A stretch of DNA of 64,000 bases. Source: Aphelocoma coerulescens. Lineage: Eukaryota > Chordata > Aves > Passeriformes > Corvidae. Shown piece after piece: positions 34,229 through 48,100 of the stretch. A model generated the notes under the pieces. The model was not told the DNA's origin. It saw only the letters and a list, made by a program, of their open reading frames with translations, and did not search any database. Where the stretch lies: the NCBI RefSeq assembly GCF_041296385.1, contig NC_091022.1, forward strand, positions 20,913,967 to 20,977,966, given 5' to 3'. Positions within the stretch are counted from its first letter, which is position 1, and every line of letters starts with the position of its first letter. The position numbers and the translations under genes were made by a program.

Positions 34229-37200
34229 TTTGGGGCTGGAGCAATGGAAGTGGGGTAGCATCGGGAGGATGCTTGGTGGGAGAGGAAGAAGATAACACAT
34301 ATTCCCTCTAATTCCAGGCAGAGTTCATGCGCGTGGAAAAAAACTGGGAGTAGGGTTGTTGGAGTAGTTAGCTGAAAGAAAATGAGAGCTGACCTTATTC
34401 TGTTTCCTGACAATTTTTTTTTTTGCAGTCATTATGAGCACTGCTGCAAAACCTCTACAAGGCACTTCACTTAAAAAGGATTTAACCTGATGTTTAAACA
34501 AGCTGCCCAATCAAGGCCTGGAGCATCCCAGAATATCCTCTCTGGAAGTGTACTCATTATACTCTGTTGCATTTGTAATGTTTTGCAAATGCCTGCTTGT
34601 CTAACGAGATCTAGTCACATAAAATGAATCTGTAGCATAACTGTGGTGGGGAAGAAAGGCCATAAATATTGTACCGTGCTTGACCAAAATATATTCATTG
34701 TGTTCTGTTCCCTTTTTAGTAAGTTTGAAGTTGACTCTGTTGAATTTAATAGGCTGATGCCCTTACAAAGCATGCGTGACAGATAAACTGGATTATGCAG
34801 AGGTTGACGGGGCAGTTGCTTTTGAGAGAGTTTTTGGAGTTGTTTTTTGATGCTGAAAGCTTCAGTGATATTCAGTGCATTGGTAGCTGCAGTGCTCCTC
34901 TCACAGGCCCACTTTGCTGTCAGAGTCAGAGCAGGCTGGTCCCAGCTTGCACAGCGTGGAAGAGCTGAAGGCAGAGTCTCACTGATCCAGACAGCCCTGC
35001 ATTGTGTGTAAAGCTGAGATGGTGACACAACCTTTGTAGCACCCTGATTGCTGAACTAGTCTTAGCCACAGCTCTTTCATGAACTCAGAAATATAATTCT
35101 GTTGTGTGTATGGATTACTAATAAGAATTTACCATAACTCCATATGTAAAAGGCATGACCCAAATTTATCTGGCAACAGAATGTGGAATGCCCATATCGC
35201 CTTCTTTAGTAGTTGTGCTTTAACCTAAACAGAACTGTAAAGCTACAACCATTTTGTCAGGTTTTTCTGGCATCTTTGAAGATCTGTTCTCATAGAACTA
35301 CCAAGTGGTACATGGAAAAGATGTGTCCCCATGTGCAGACACACAGCCCACCCCAGAATTCACCCCTTCTTCACACACTAGGCTTCACTTCTTCATGAAA
35401 GCTAAAAATTTGGCTTTCCGTATAATTCTCTATCTGCAAACAGAAAATCGTTGTTAATAAATCTCTTCTATATGCTGTGAAATGCTGGAGGATCTCACAG
35501 CTCATTGCAATTATGTGTATTTTAGATCAGAGAAGTGATGGCTTATACTTAGAGGCTCTGCAGAGAGTGTTGCATGTTATGCTAGCAACACAGCTTTGGC
35601 CACAGGCCCTGATCCAAAGCCAGTTGCAATCAAACGGTCAAAGGTCATGTCTCCACAACAGAAAGAAGTTGTAATTGTAGCTTGCCCCAGGATTACCCTT
35701 GGTAGTTTAAGCCTGCCATCCTGAGAAGTAATAACACAAGCAAATGTGTAGTTGAGAGCTACCAGAATACAAAGGTCTCTAATGTGGGTTGGTGGTGCCT
35801 CCTGGAGCCCATCTCCCTACACTTGCAGAAACAGTCCAGGTCTGTGACCAGTCCGGTCACCAGCGCACCCTGGCACCTCCGTACCCCACGTGCCAGCCCT
35901 GCTCACAGGGGCATCAGGACCTCCTGCCACCACCCTGCTTCCAGGACACTGTGGCCAGGACCCACTTCCTCCCTGCCCCAGCCTCCACTGCAATCCCCTG
36001 TGAATCACACAAGGCCATGAGTGCCAGAACAGGTGTCCCAACTGCCCTTTGCCTCCAGATCAGGATAAGGTTGTCCACATACTAGCAAGGTAGCTGCTGA
36101 AATGTGATGATTGGTGCCAGCTGCCATTAGAGAGGAGAAAAGGCTAATCTCCATAGCCTGGGGGAGGGGCGGAGCTTGAGAACGTGAATGAATTTTCAGA
36201 AAAAGACAAAGCAGGTCCTTAAAAAGAATTTTAAAATGTATTATTCATATAAAGATATATGTGTAATATATATAGATGTCTCTATAAATATTTTTCAGAA
36301 TTTGAATGATTTTTTTAACATCCATAATTTAGGGTTCCAAATCATTATTTCAAACACACCTAGTTTTAGCAGGATGGGATGTCTTCTTCCAATAGTGAGA
36401 AGTAGAAAAAAAAAGTTGGTGAGCTACACTCTTCCCATTCCAGTGTCCAAACTTGTCCTCTTGAAAGAAAGTTTCTTATTACCATATCTCTAAGTAGTTG
36501 ATGTTCAGAGTGTATTTTATTGCAATATATTAAGGAAATGGCCATGGATCTTTATATCATTATGCAAAAGCAAGGGAATCTCATACTACTACTTTAAAAA
36601 TGCAGAAAAATCATATATTTCTGCAGTATCTGCCTTAGAAATGGTTTGCTATGAACAAAGTCACTGACTTAGCTCAATATCTATGAATGCTGATGGGTCA
36701 CCCTGAAATTTAGGAGAGTGATGGGAAGGAAAGAAAACAAAGGTAGAAGAAAAGAAAGGGAAAGAAGCTTTGCATTGCTGCCCTTTCTTGAAGGCAGACA
36801 TTCAGCAGATCACTTTGACCTGTCTCCTGTCTACCTGTCAAAATGATTATTTGTTCTTTCACAGTGCCTAGAACAACTGCAGGGTAAGGGTTTGTTTACT
36901 CTTTTGCATCATATTGAAATCATTTACTTTTATAATTGTGGACAGCTGGAAAAGGAGTTAGGGAATCAGATCGGGACAAAAATTAGGAGGACTGGCAAGA
37001 AGGTGAAGGATTTTAAGACAGGGCACCAACCAATTTTAATGCTTGAGATGACATAACAAAATTCTTATTGAGCACCAAAGACCAACATACAACTTCCATA
37101 GCTGAAAAGTGAACGACAGTTTTAATCAAATATCTTTCTCTCACTAGAACAGTAATAAACATGAGCAGATATGTTTATCTTTTACCCACACCTTTATTAG

Positions 37201-40200
37201 AATCAAAAAACTCAGAGCAAGGAAAGTTACTATCATTTGTCCTTGATGTAAAACATGTATCTATTAAGTAAACTTCTGAGAAGCTCATTTAAATGCTCTG
37301 GTCTCTGCTATTAGCCATTATGTGTGTTCAGTCTCATGCAAACCCTTGCAAAGCAAAACAAGAGCTCCTTTGCAAAGCCTCCTCTCCATTTCCCAGAGTT
37401 GGTTTTTTCTAAAGCCATTGTTTTTTCTCCTGTGTATAATATCATTGTTTTTATCTTGTTGCACTGTTTCGTAGCATATGTTTTAAGAACAATAACAAAA
37501 CATTTAGGAATAATAACTCCCCTATCTCACGTTGGCACTGCTGCTCTTACTCACAAAGCCACATGTACTGTCTGTAGCTAAAAGACAATACCTTAGAATG
37601 AGCTTCAGAAAATAGCAGGTATTTATATTTTGTCAGTGTTGTCACCAGGGGCATTGGGTCTTTTTTGATCCAAGTGGGAATAGCTCCGTATTAGCCTTAA
37701 TAGCAATTTGTTTCAGAAGATTTCCAATTATTCATGGAAATTTTTCCATGTTGTGCTTAGTGATACACTCAGTACAGAGGAATCTCCTTTTGTTATGAAA
37801 CTGCTGTTTGCACTTTTGTTTGATTTGCCCCAGTTTTCTTATTAGAATACAAAGTGAGCCATTGTTTCCAATTGGTACCTAATCTGTCCATAATTACAAA
37901 ACAGTCAGGTTGGTTAATGGCTTTGTTTTTTACTGGAAAAACAAAATTCCCCCATAATATCCTTACAATTAGAATGCCAAGAGAACTTTTTTTCACAATT
38001 TTCTATGCCTGTATAGATATAACTGGGATATATGCTTATATTTGAACAGTTTTCTATGCTGCTTCTTTAGTTTAGTCAGAATTACCTGCTCACAAGGGTC
38101 CAGCATCAGAGAGTGCAATACTAACTTATGCCAAATTAATCTTTCAAGATTTTTTATAAGTGTTCATTGATATTTAGGTTGATTTTCCTTTTCCTCCCCT
38201 TAGAAGAGAAGACTTTGCAGCTCCTATGCATACAATGCTGCTTGTCTGTAGTCCCCTCCTTAGAGCTTCTGACATGTTCCAATTTCTGGTTGGGCCCTTT
38301 AAAAAGGATCACAAAAGTCTGTGAAAATATTTCATTTTCTTTATTCACAGAGCAGGTATATGAGAACACTAAAGCTATATGCCCTTATTGATTGGGGTTT
38401 AGTGAAATCAGAGTAGAAATTCATGTACCAGCTGATTTTCAGACAGCCACTACCACAGAGCAATTCACTGATGGATGTCACCAAACAGGAGGTCACACCA
38501 TAGCATATGCACTTGGTTGTGCTGTGCAGTGACTTCATTTGTATGCAGCAGGGACAGTGAAGCATGGGGCTGCCTCTGGAGGGAACAGTCAATTCTGCAA
38601 ACATTTATGACACTGCAGACTAGTCCAGGGAAGTTTACCTTGCCCTTGTCTTTGTAAAATGTTTTGTCGATCAAGGTTATCTGGTCAGAGCTTTCCAGGA
38701 GTCTCAGCACAACCAGTTCAAGGAGCAAAGGGGTGGAGGGACATTAGAGAGAGTCTTTATAGTGTGTCTGGTGGAATATTTTTCAGAAAAGCCACTGTAG
38801 CAGGACTTGGGATTTCTGGTCCCATTTTCCAGGGATTGCTTTGGACAAACAAGAAAACTTTAGCTTTTCTGTGTCTTGTCACATTTTAAGAACAGGATGC
38901 AGATCTTCTCTCTCCACCATGTAAGGTCACCTCATTAATTCCTCCTGGTGTGTGTGGGACCCTGATTGCAACTTGGGTCTATAGATATAATTTTATATCA
39001 TGTTGAATAATGAACATGTAAATAAACTCTTATTGAATGCTTGTCTGAATAAATTGCATGAGGACAGGAAAGGAAAGGTAGATTCATGTCTGTACTGCAG
39101 CTTTGGTAGAGGGGAAATCTAAGCCGTGGTTTCCCACAACCTAGATTTTTTCCTGCTCCATTTTGTGAAAGGTGCCAACATTATTTGTTCTTCTCTTTCT
39201 TCTATTTTAGTAGTGCTGCTTAAATGCCTATGAGTCAATCCCTTTATTTTGAAGCACTTATTTTATTTTCTAAGATCTCAGAGAATACCTCAAATCAAAG
39301 CTTAAAAAATAATTCAGATAAAACAAACATTTTTATTTAATCCCAGGCCATATCTGTTTCAATTTTGGATAATCCTAGGAAAAAAAAATTAGGTTCAGGT
39401 GGACATCCAACTTGTTGGGGACTTTTACGAAATTTCATTGGTGAATCAGAAAAATGAGTTATTTCACAACTCTTTTCTTAGATCTTTATTCATACAACCT
39501 ACAGGTCTGTCATTCATTTCTCTGCCTCTTTCCTTTTTTTTTCTTTTTTTGTACTTCTTCATCTTCTCCAGGATCATTTGTGAGAAGAGTCATCTCAGGT
39601 TTGCATTTTCATATATATTGCTTGTTATCTTACAATCTGCAAACAAATAGTCTTTTGTATCTCCTCTATCCCACTGAGGTCAAATGTTCAAGAAACAAGG
39701 CCACAGCAGCTTCTCTTAAATATAGTTTTAATGGCAAAGGGGGATCTACCTATTTGCCTTTTCATTTATTGTTTTCCTGAGGAAATAAAGAAACTGTTTG
39801 CTAAGTTTCATTGGGTTTTGGTCACAAAAAATGGCTTTTTTTAATGAAGGACATTCAGATTTGGTTGGTTGGTTGGTTGGTGAGATTTTTGTAAGCCAGC
39901 AATATTTTTCTTGTTGTTGTACAAAGTGTTATAACCAGGCACACCGAAAACCATGATGAAACTGAGATAGAAATAAGTGTGTCCAGAGAGCCCAGGGGGT
40001 TCACCCAAGCCATTCCTGGGTGAAGCCTGCTCTTATCCAACCTGAGGTGTGCAGAGCTGTGTGTGGGTACAGGTTGCTGCATACAGAGACAACAAATTTG
40101 GCTGGAGAGGAACCAAAACAGAAAAAGGCACATGCATATCCATGCTTATGTGGAGAATCAGAGACAAAATAAAAGCTGGTAAAGAAGAAAAATGTCCTTA

Positions 40201-43200
40201 AGGACAGGTGGCTTTCAAGAGAGGAGTCAGCAGCAGTGAGGAGAAGGACATGCCAGTGAGAAGTTTCATTAGTGACTGAGGGCCAGCCAGGACAGCAGAG
40301 TTTGATGAGTTTTCCTCCACAACAGCTCCGGCTTCACAAGTTAGGCTGAAGTCCACATTCACAGCTTTCATTTTCTCCCTATGAATTTTGTGGGCACACG
40401 GTTACCCTGAGTCTGGGCATTTGGATGTCTGCCTGACCAGTGCTGTGTGTTTATTTCTCATTTGGGAATAGAAGCACAGGGTTTGCTCATGGAAAGAAGT
40501 GAATGAACTCATTTGCAGGTGCAATCTTAATGTATTCCTAAAGGGCTGGCCTCTTTGCCTTTCCCAGTTCATTTTTATAGGGCTGGTCTGGGGTTGGTGT
40601 TTTTTTTGGTTTTTTTTTTTGGTTGGGTTATTTAACAAAAATAAGTAGTCCAAAATGTTTCCTAACAGAAATCTCTTTAATCTCCCAGAATCTTTTTAAC
40701 TGGACTGGCCCAATGCTTAACAATGATAGAGAAAAGAGGAGTGCAGAGAAGAAAGGTGCAAGGATCATTAGACCATTGGCATTTGGTTCTGAACTTCAGA
40801 GTAAATGTCTATATTCTTTCTGGTAACATAACTTTCCAATCATGTAAAGTACAGCACGCCAGAAAACTTTGCAGCAGTTAATTCATTTCTGTGGAGCTCC
40901 CTACTGCCAAAAGTTAAGGGAGCAAACAAGAACATAGTGTAAGCCACAGTTCACATGGCTGTGCTATAGACCACAGAGACAGCTGATTGATGCAGTGTGA
41001 GTTTACCCTCCAGGATACAGCTGAGGTTATTGGTGGGACAAGGAACTGAAGATTGTGTTGCAGCTATTGGCTTCATTCATGAATTGTTAATGTAGAAGAA
41101 TAAAAGAATTCACTCAAGGCAATCAATTTCCCTTTAAAAATACAACAATTCACCCCAAAAGAGTGAAAGAAGGCTTAAGTGATAAATTGCAGGAATATTG
41201 CTTTCACATTTGACACCCATTAGACCTGTTTTATATTGGGAAAGTAGCATCATTAAGCAAAGTAGACAGTGCTTTACAACTATTAGCTTATGAAAAGATA
41301 CAGCTACTACATAAAGATAACTGTTATTAAATAAGATCATTTTGCGAAACCTTTAAAGAATAAGAAGCGAGAATAGTTGTCTTTGGTAGTATAAGTCTTT
41401 TCCTACATGCTTTCACCAAAAAAAAAAAGGCAGAACAATTGGAGCTATTTGAGTTGAGAGGCACTTAATGGGAAGCTAGATTCCCCTAGCAATAAATACA
41501 AGTGCAGGTATAAACTAAAGGAAGTTTCTGTCATCCTCCAAAAACACTAGAGTGAAGTAATCACTGTGTGCTGAAATCCCCCCAAGGAGTGGTAGCAACT
41601 ACTGCTCCTCCCCAGGGGAGCCATGGAGCAGATGTAGGGTGGTCAGCATCCATTTCTCCCGGGTTCAGAGCCCTAAACAGTGCCTCCTTCATCGTTGCCA
41701 GCCTTTCAGACATAAGCTGAAACCATTCACCAGCAACTTACATCCCATAGTCCTTTTCCAACACAGATTATAAACACTCACTCAATCTTATAATACACTA
41801 TCTTGTAAGCTGTTAAACAAAAATATGTGACTGAGTTTCAAAAACCCTGCCAAACTTTCCTCCTAATGTCCAGAAACTGCTGTCCTTTCTGTCTCCATGT
41901 CTAATTTGAAGCAGATAAAACCAACTTCTCACTGTGTTTTAACCATCTGTAACATGTCTTCCCACCACATTATACCCCAAATGTCCCTTAGAGAAGCAAG
42001 AATATAACACTGATAGAGAGGGGGCAGTTCATTTTCTAACTTATGCCATCTCTCTTCAGAACAAAAAGCATACATATCTTCTGAAACCATTAGTCCTCAT
42101 CCCATGTGCCAGGTTATGTCCTAGAAGCAATTCACAATGATACTGCAGATGGAGGGATTTTTGAAAGGAAAGGATGAGAGAAGTAGGGTGGCGAGGTCTG
42201 AATGAAGCATCAAACACAGGAACAAGGTGACGGGAATTCAAAGCAAGGGTTAGTTTTTGCCCTGAATGTTGGCTAGATAAAAAAGAGGCTTAGAGCTCTC
42301 ATCCTTGATTGCTTATGCTTTCTCCATGCTTCCTGAACTCTGGATACTTCAGTACATACCAAGTTGGGTTTTTTTCCCTTAATAATTAGCCCTATATTTG
42401 GGTTATTTTTGAGGTGAAAGCAACATTTTCTAATTCCCTGAGAACTTTCTGTTTTAGCTAGTGCCAGATGGTGAAGTGGAAAGCACTTGGGATAAGCCCT
42501 TCACCATCTGCAGACCAGAATATCTCCACCAGTTCATTTTCTTCCATCAGCTCCTCCTTCTTTCTGTTTTCCCTCACATCTCTGGTTCGTTTTCTTCTTT
42601 GCCAGCCTTCTTGATCTTTATCAGCAAGCAGGAGCTGTCTGCACCCAACACAGCTAAGTGCAGAAGAAAATCTGTGTACCCAATCTCACATCTGAGATAA
42701 GCTCCAGCAACCAGGGGAAGTTGGGGAAAGACAGAAATATTTAGTTTTGTTATTGATCAATGTTTCTAATATAGGAATACCTCAGCCTCTCAGTCAAAGA
42801 TAGATATTTCTTTGAGGGAGATGCCGAGTCTTCACCTAGTGAGAGATTTTCCCTGCCTTAAAATGTTTATAGTCCAACAGGCATGACATACTACCCACAT
42901 TTCGTATTAACTGTGATTTGCCACAAGACCAACATGGATCCATAAATTGAAACCAGTTCTTCTCAGGCTTTATCTACTGCCTCAACCACAAAACCAAGTT
43001 TTCTGACTCATGCAGGCCATTTAGCAATTGGAACTCAGAAATATTTCACAGTTTCTTTTTCTTAGTAGCTGTAAATTGGGTCTCACTGAAGTCAAAAGTG
43101 TTGTTTCATTCTAGCGATGTTTGTAGCTTGGCTGTGTTTTGCCATGTTTGAATCAAAGCTTATACACCACTATAACTTTTCTGTGCTAAATAAGAATGCC

Positions 43201-43330
43201 ATTTTTCATCAGTACCAAACTATTAAAAATGTTTAAAAAATTAGGTCCAGAAATGCACTCCTCCTTAAACTGTGCTGCACCAAGTAACTCCAATATATTT
43301 TGTTTGCCTTCTCTTCAAATCTGCATCAGA
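34229..43330. other. Intergenic, ADGRL4-VTG1 spacer, middle part
   Basis: No gene is recognised. It contains a GC-rich C/A-heavy block at about 35,790-36,060, a (GGTT)n run at 39,861 and T-rich G/T tracts near 39,530 and 40,600. The rest is AT-rich unique sequence. Confidence 0.6.
39861..39880. repeat. (TTGG)5 microsatellite
   Basis: Five perfect TTGG units. Confidence 0.9.
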
Positions 43331-43566
43331 AAAGTTTAGGCTGGATAACAGGAAAAAGTTCTTCACCCAGAGGGAGGTTGGGCACTGGAACAGCTCCCCA
43401 GGGCAGTGGTCCCAGCACCAGCCTGACAGAGCTCAAGAAGCTTTTGGACAATGCTCTCGGGAACATGGGGTTACTCTTGGGGATGGTGCTGTGCAGGGCC
43501 AGGAGTGGGACTCTGTGATCCTTGAGGGTACCTTCCCACACAGCTTATTCTGTGATTCTGTGATGT
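43331..43566 (+). mobile_element. CR1 LINE fragment, 3' end
   Basis: A second 5'-truncated CR1 copy in plus orientation. It has the GGCTGGATAACAGGAAAAAG start, a TTCTTCACCCAGAGGGAGGT block, GGGCACTGGAACAG, CTCAAGAAGCTTTTGGAC, and a terminal ATTCTGTGATTCTGTGAT repeat. It differs clearly from the copy at 22.5 kb and probably belongs to another CR1 subfamily. Confidence 0.92.
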
Positions 43567-45133
43567 CACTCTTTTGCATGAAGATTTGCATTAGAGCTTC
43601 TGGGTAATCAGGAAAGGTGCTGCTTGGACCTTCAGGTACCTGTCATATGCATATCTAAGCGATCCAAACTGTACCTCTGTATACTACAATTACTCCATTC
43701 TACCCCACATATTTCATTCTGGCCTCAAGCAAATGAACAGCTCTTTTCCCCCAACCAAGCATTTGTATTGTTGTGCTGTAAATCTGAACTCATACCTTTG
43801 TCATTTTCTTCTACATCTTGCCCAAGTTTTATTCAAGTTATGCCTCGTTCTCTTCTTTCCACATCAAGGGCATATATTATACTTGCAGCTGCCATGTGAT
43901 TGACAGCAAGGATGCTATTATGCACTAAGCAATCTGAAAAAGTAGGTCGCATAAATTTTCAGAGTGTAGTTTGCTGAAAACCTGTGGAGATTTACATATA
44001 GCATATTGTATGGATTTGTTCTGAGCATCCTTTGTCCGTGTTGTGCTTTAGAATGATGTGGTGGATGGGAATGTTCTTCTAGCCAAACACCCTTCATACT
44101 TTCTATAGGATTGTCCTGATGCCAGAGCTAGTGTGCCTTGAAATTTGAGCATGAGCTGGGAAGTGAGTATAAATGGAATAAAGTGATTTGAGGGCCAAGA
44201 ATATAATAAAGATTTTGGAAACAAATACAAAAAACCTACAGGAAAAAAGAGATTTCTGACTTAATTTATGCAAATTTTTGTCAAATATAATTAAATGGAA
44301 GAGAAAACTCTCACCTCATCCTCTAATACTTCTGTAGCTCTCACAGTGCATCCATGTGAGCAATATAGAGGGCCAAACTGAAACTCAGCCTAACACCACT
44401 GATGTAACTCTGAATTATCAAGTTAGATAGAGGAAACATTGTGCAGAAATCTATAAGCCTGTGTTGCTGAGGCCCCCAGTTAGGTACCATAATGGTTTCT
44501 TTTGGCCTGTGAACCTTTGAAATGATCATTCTGCTTTTTAAAGACTCTTAAACATCTAGAGGTCATTGCATTGGGTTACAATTGCAGGTATAAAATGACC
44601 AGTAACAAACCAAACACATTTCTTTTCACTTTTCTGAAACATGCTTCTTATGCTGCAGACGCTGCTTCTCTCACTCATTATAGTGAGATCCCTTATTGCC
44701 CAGCATTGTACTAACTCTGTCTGGTCTATTGTATTGTGATGACATTCCTTTGCCCATTGTATTAGGTTAGCACCTCCTTGGCTATAATAAGTATGAAAAA
44801 AAAATTCAAGGTTTGGCTTGTCAAATGGAACTTTTCAGTGACTTATTAAAAGAACCCCTGCGGTATTACAAAATGCAGGTTTTCTGTCATCTAACCAAAA
44901 GATGCCTTTAGAAACCTTCATTTTTTATGTGTGTAAAGACAATTTCTTCTAGTGAAACTCTTTGATTCTTCCCTGAATGAAATCAAGTGTTTTAAAACTT
45001 TTTGAGTTGCCCCAAAGGCTCACTTCTATACTATGGAACGTGAAAGTCTGTGAACCACTCACATAATCATCATACAGACACTTTGCAGTGTGCTCCTGGC
45101 AGCAGCCATTCATTACATACTGCAGACTTTCAT

Positions 45134-45155
45134 AAAAAAAAAAAAAAAAAAAAAA
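45134..45155. repeat. Poly-A run (22)
   Basis: An A homopolymer with no recognisable retroelement body upstream. Confidence 0.9.
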
Positions 45156-48100
45156 CCAAACAAACTGAAGAATATCAGGAAGAAGAAAACTGTGAACTGT
45201 GTCTTTCTTCATCATAAGAATTGAGGGAAAGCAAAGCTGGAGAGAAAGCAGTTGTCAGAGATTGCTAATGAGGTTATGATTAATTGTTGCTGGAGAGATC
45301 TTACCTAATGAAATAGAGTGAGAAACAGAAATATGAGGGGAGATGGCATTCCTGTTAACCTCCTTCAAGCAGATACACCTCAAGTAGTGTTGTCTCTGGT
45401 ACTTTACAAGCAAACAGTAATGTATTTGGAGGAGTGGAGCTCATAAGTCAGAATTCTATTCTCTGTCCTTACACCCCTGCAAAGAGCATCTTCCTCCCAC
45501 TGCAACACATGAATTACCACAAGGAAATGAATCAGGTCTTTGGACTCTCTTCTTATATATTGGCTATTGCTCACTTTCTGTTTATCCCTTGTGCTATAAT
45601 GCTGAGGTGAAGTTGGGGTTTTTTGCCTTTTGGCATCCCTGTGGCAGCTGTTAACATCCATGGTAATCAACACAGCACACACACAAGGAAGGCAACTCTG
45701 CTTTGGTCTTTCTGGGGTTCTTTGGTTGGGTTTTGGGGTCTGGTTTTGAGGGGGTTTGGGGTTTTTTTTGCTTATTCATTTGTTAGCGATGCCTATGGTG
45801 AGCACAAGTCCAGTTTTGTGAGCAGGCTGGGAAGACAGAGTTCCCACATCTTGTGTGAGCTCATAAAGGAGGGAGGGGAAGTGGCAAGGTCAGTGTCCAA
45901 CTCTGTAACAGTGAAATAGTCAGAGCACCACAAAAGGAGGCAGCAGCACCTAAAGGATGACTTAAATGGAACTTCCCTTCCGCTCTCTGGATATCTAACA
46001 GGAGCACCTATCTCTCTCTAGTTTTACTCAGTTTTCCTTGAAGCCCCCATGAAGCAATGTATATTAGTGAGAGGTTTAGAGAACTGCAGAATGGGCTGCT
46101 TAAGAGAGCAAAAAGCCATCTGAGGAATACTGTTGGTCTCATTTGACTTTGAGACAGAGTCACTGTGTATAGAGTGTGACAAAGCAAGAGACAAGCTAAA
46201 AATGGTGGCAGATGTTAAAATACATTTTCTAGATAAGAAAGAAAAGCTAACTGGAAATAAAAAGAATATATAAAATTCAGGGGTCTTCCAGAAGTGCAAG
46301 ACTAAGAAAAAGAAAATATCTGAAGCTCTCTTATATTTTTCTGAAGGATCTGTGAAGGGATCAAAGAGAAAAATAAAGGGGGTTTTCTGGTTCCTTTTTT
46401 TCTGCATTGTACACTTGCTCCTGGATTCAGATAAGAGACTGAAGTAGACACCTTTTTCCAGCCTTCTAATCTGAAGTATATTAAATGGAATTCAAAATGG
46501 AAAAATAGAATTTTCTATATATCTCTATCTTTTTTATTGTGTAGCTTCAAATTTTTCTCATTCGCTTCCAGAGTAATTTTTACTGTGTATTTATCTAAAC
46601 TGTTTAAAACCTCTCTATCGTCTTTCATATTCAAGGACAAATCCAAATCGTTTTTCCCCAAGACAGAGAGACAAAAATAAACTACTTAATACTGAGGTAA
46701 TAACATGGACAAAATGTCACCCGTGTCTTTCAGTTTAAATCCCTTTTTACCTCATGCTATTTCGATCCACCTATTGAGGAGACCTAAGAGTCTCTCTGTA
46801 AAAACAATAGGTTTCCAATTAAGTATCATTAGTGAGACAGAAGTACCTGTTTTGGGTTAAAGATCTTATAAGGCTCCAGAGCAAAATGAGTGACAGTGAG
46901 GGCGAAGTGCTCTGATGAGAAATCGAACTCCTTCCCTGAGAAGTCCGTCGTCCCTTCCCGCTCTCCAGATCAATCTGAAGCTGTTGTCAGCATCTTGTGT
47001 GTCTCATGCTTTTTAGCACCATACACTCCTCTTATCTCTTGGGGTCAGGGAATGCCCTCATGAAAAAACTGGTTGCTTCTCTGAAGCTGCACTTCCATAG
47101 AGTTGTCACAATCTTCTCACACCTTTTTCCACCTTTCGCCACCTTTCATGGCAGGCAGCTCAAGCCTATTTCAGAATTATTCTTCCCGCTGCTTCTGGAA
47201 AAGCACATTGCCTCCTTTTGCCTTTGGTTGTGGTCCTTGCACCTTATTTCTCATAGCTGGAGGTTCACCAGCTCAGTCCAGGTCCCTTTTAAGGATCTGT
47301 CCACAGGTCTAACTGTTCTTACAAGAGAAAATTCACCCATTAAATGGCAATGAACTCTTATTTGCTGTAACTTCAGGATGGAAAGGCAGACAGTTTCAAA
47401 CCCATTGCTAAACTGCTCCTTGGAGTCAGAGAACTGTATCTAGAAATGCCTATAATGGTCTTCATTTCAATGTGCTTTGAACTTCCTGCTCCAATAATCT
47501 TCAATTATAAGGTTGGCTCACATACCTGTGGTTCCATGTGTGCTATAGAGAGTTCTATAATTTTAGAGCCTATTAACCACTAACTTAAAAGTCTATGGTA
47601 CTTTTATTTTATGAATGCTTTGTGAGGCTTAGACTGATAGCCTATTTTCTTGGTTTGCCTTTTTTTCTTGTTTGCCAGGTGACTGGCCTGGCTTTTCAAA
47701 GTGTACTGTGAGATTTGTTTCTTTTATTTGCTTCATTAAGACAGAACATTTGTTACCCTCTCTTCAGACATTGCCTAAGTCTGGGTACATGCACTGTTGT
47801 CACCCCCTTTTTTTTCTATACATTTCCCAACATGTTGAGTGAGTGGAAATTTAGGGAGGGAGCTGCTGATGTGCTTTCATGTAGAGAGTATTTTCTTTTA
47901 CAGATGTATGTCTCATATTTTAATTTTCCTTTGTTGATACCAGCGGTTACTTTTATGCCTGGAAGACAAGCTGTTCCCACACTCCTCCATAGTTTCTCCT
48001 AGCAACCTTTCTTTGTAGATTGGTTGGTGAGGAGAGCTGAAAGGTTATAGGGCTGCTACCATCCAGAAAAACACTAAATTATTTAGCATCACCACTTCTA

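Noticed and set aside
33862..34413. 183-codon minus-strand and 112-codon plus-strand open frames over the CpG island
   Set aside because: Long frames on both strands are expected in CpG-dense DNA with few A/T stops. There is no signal peptide, domain or splice context.
45134..45155. Poly-A tail of a retroposed gene or SINE
   Set aside because: No recognisable body lies upstream and no target-site duplication could be found around the run.
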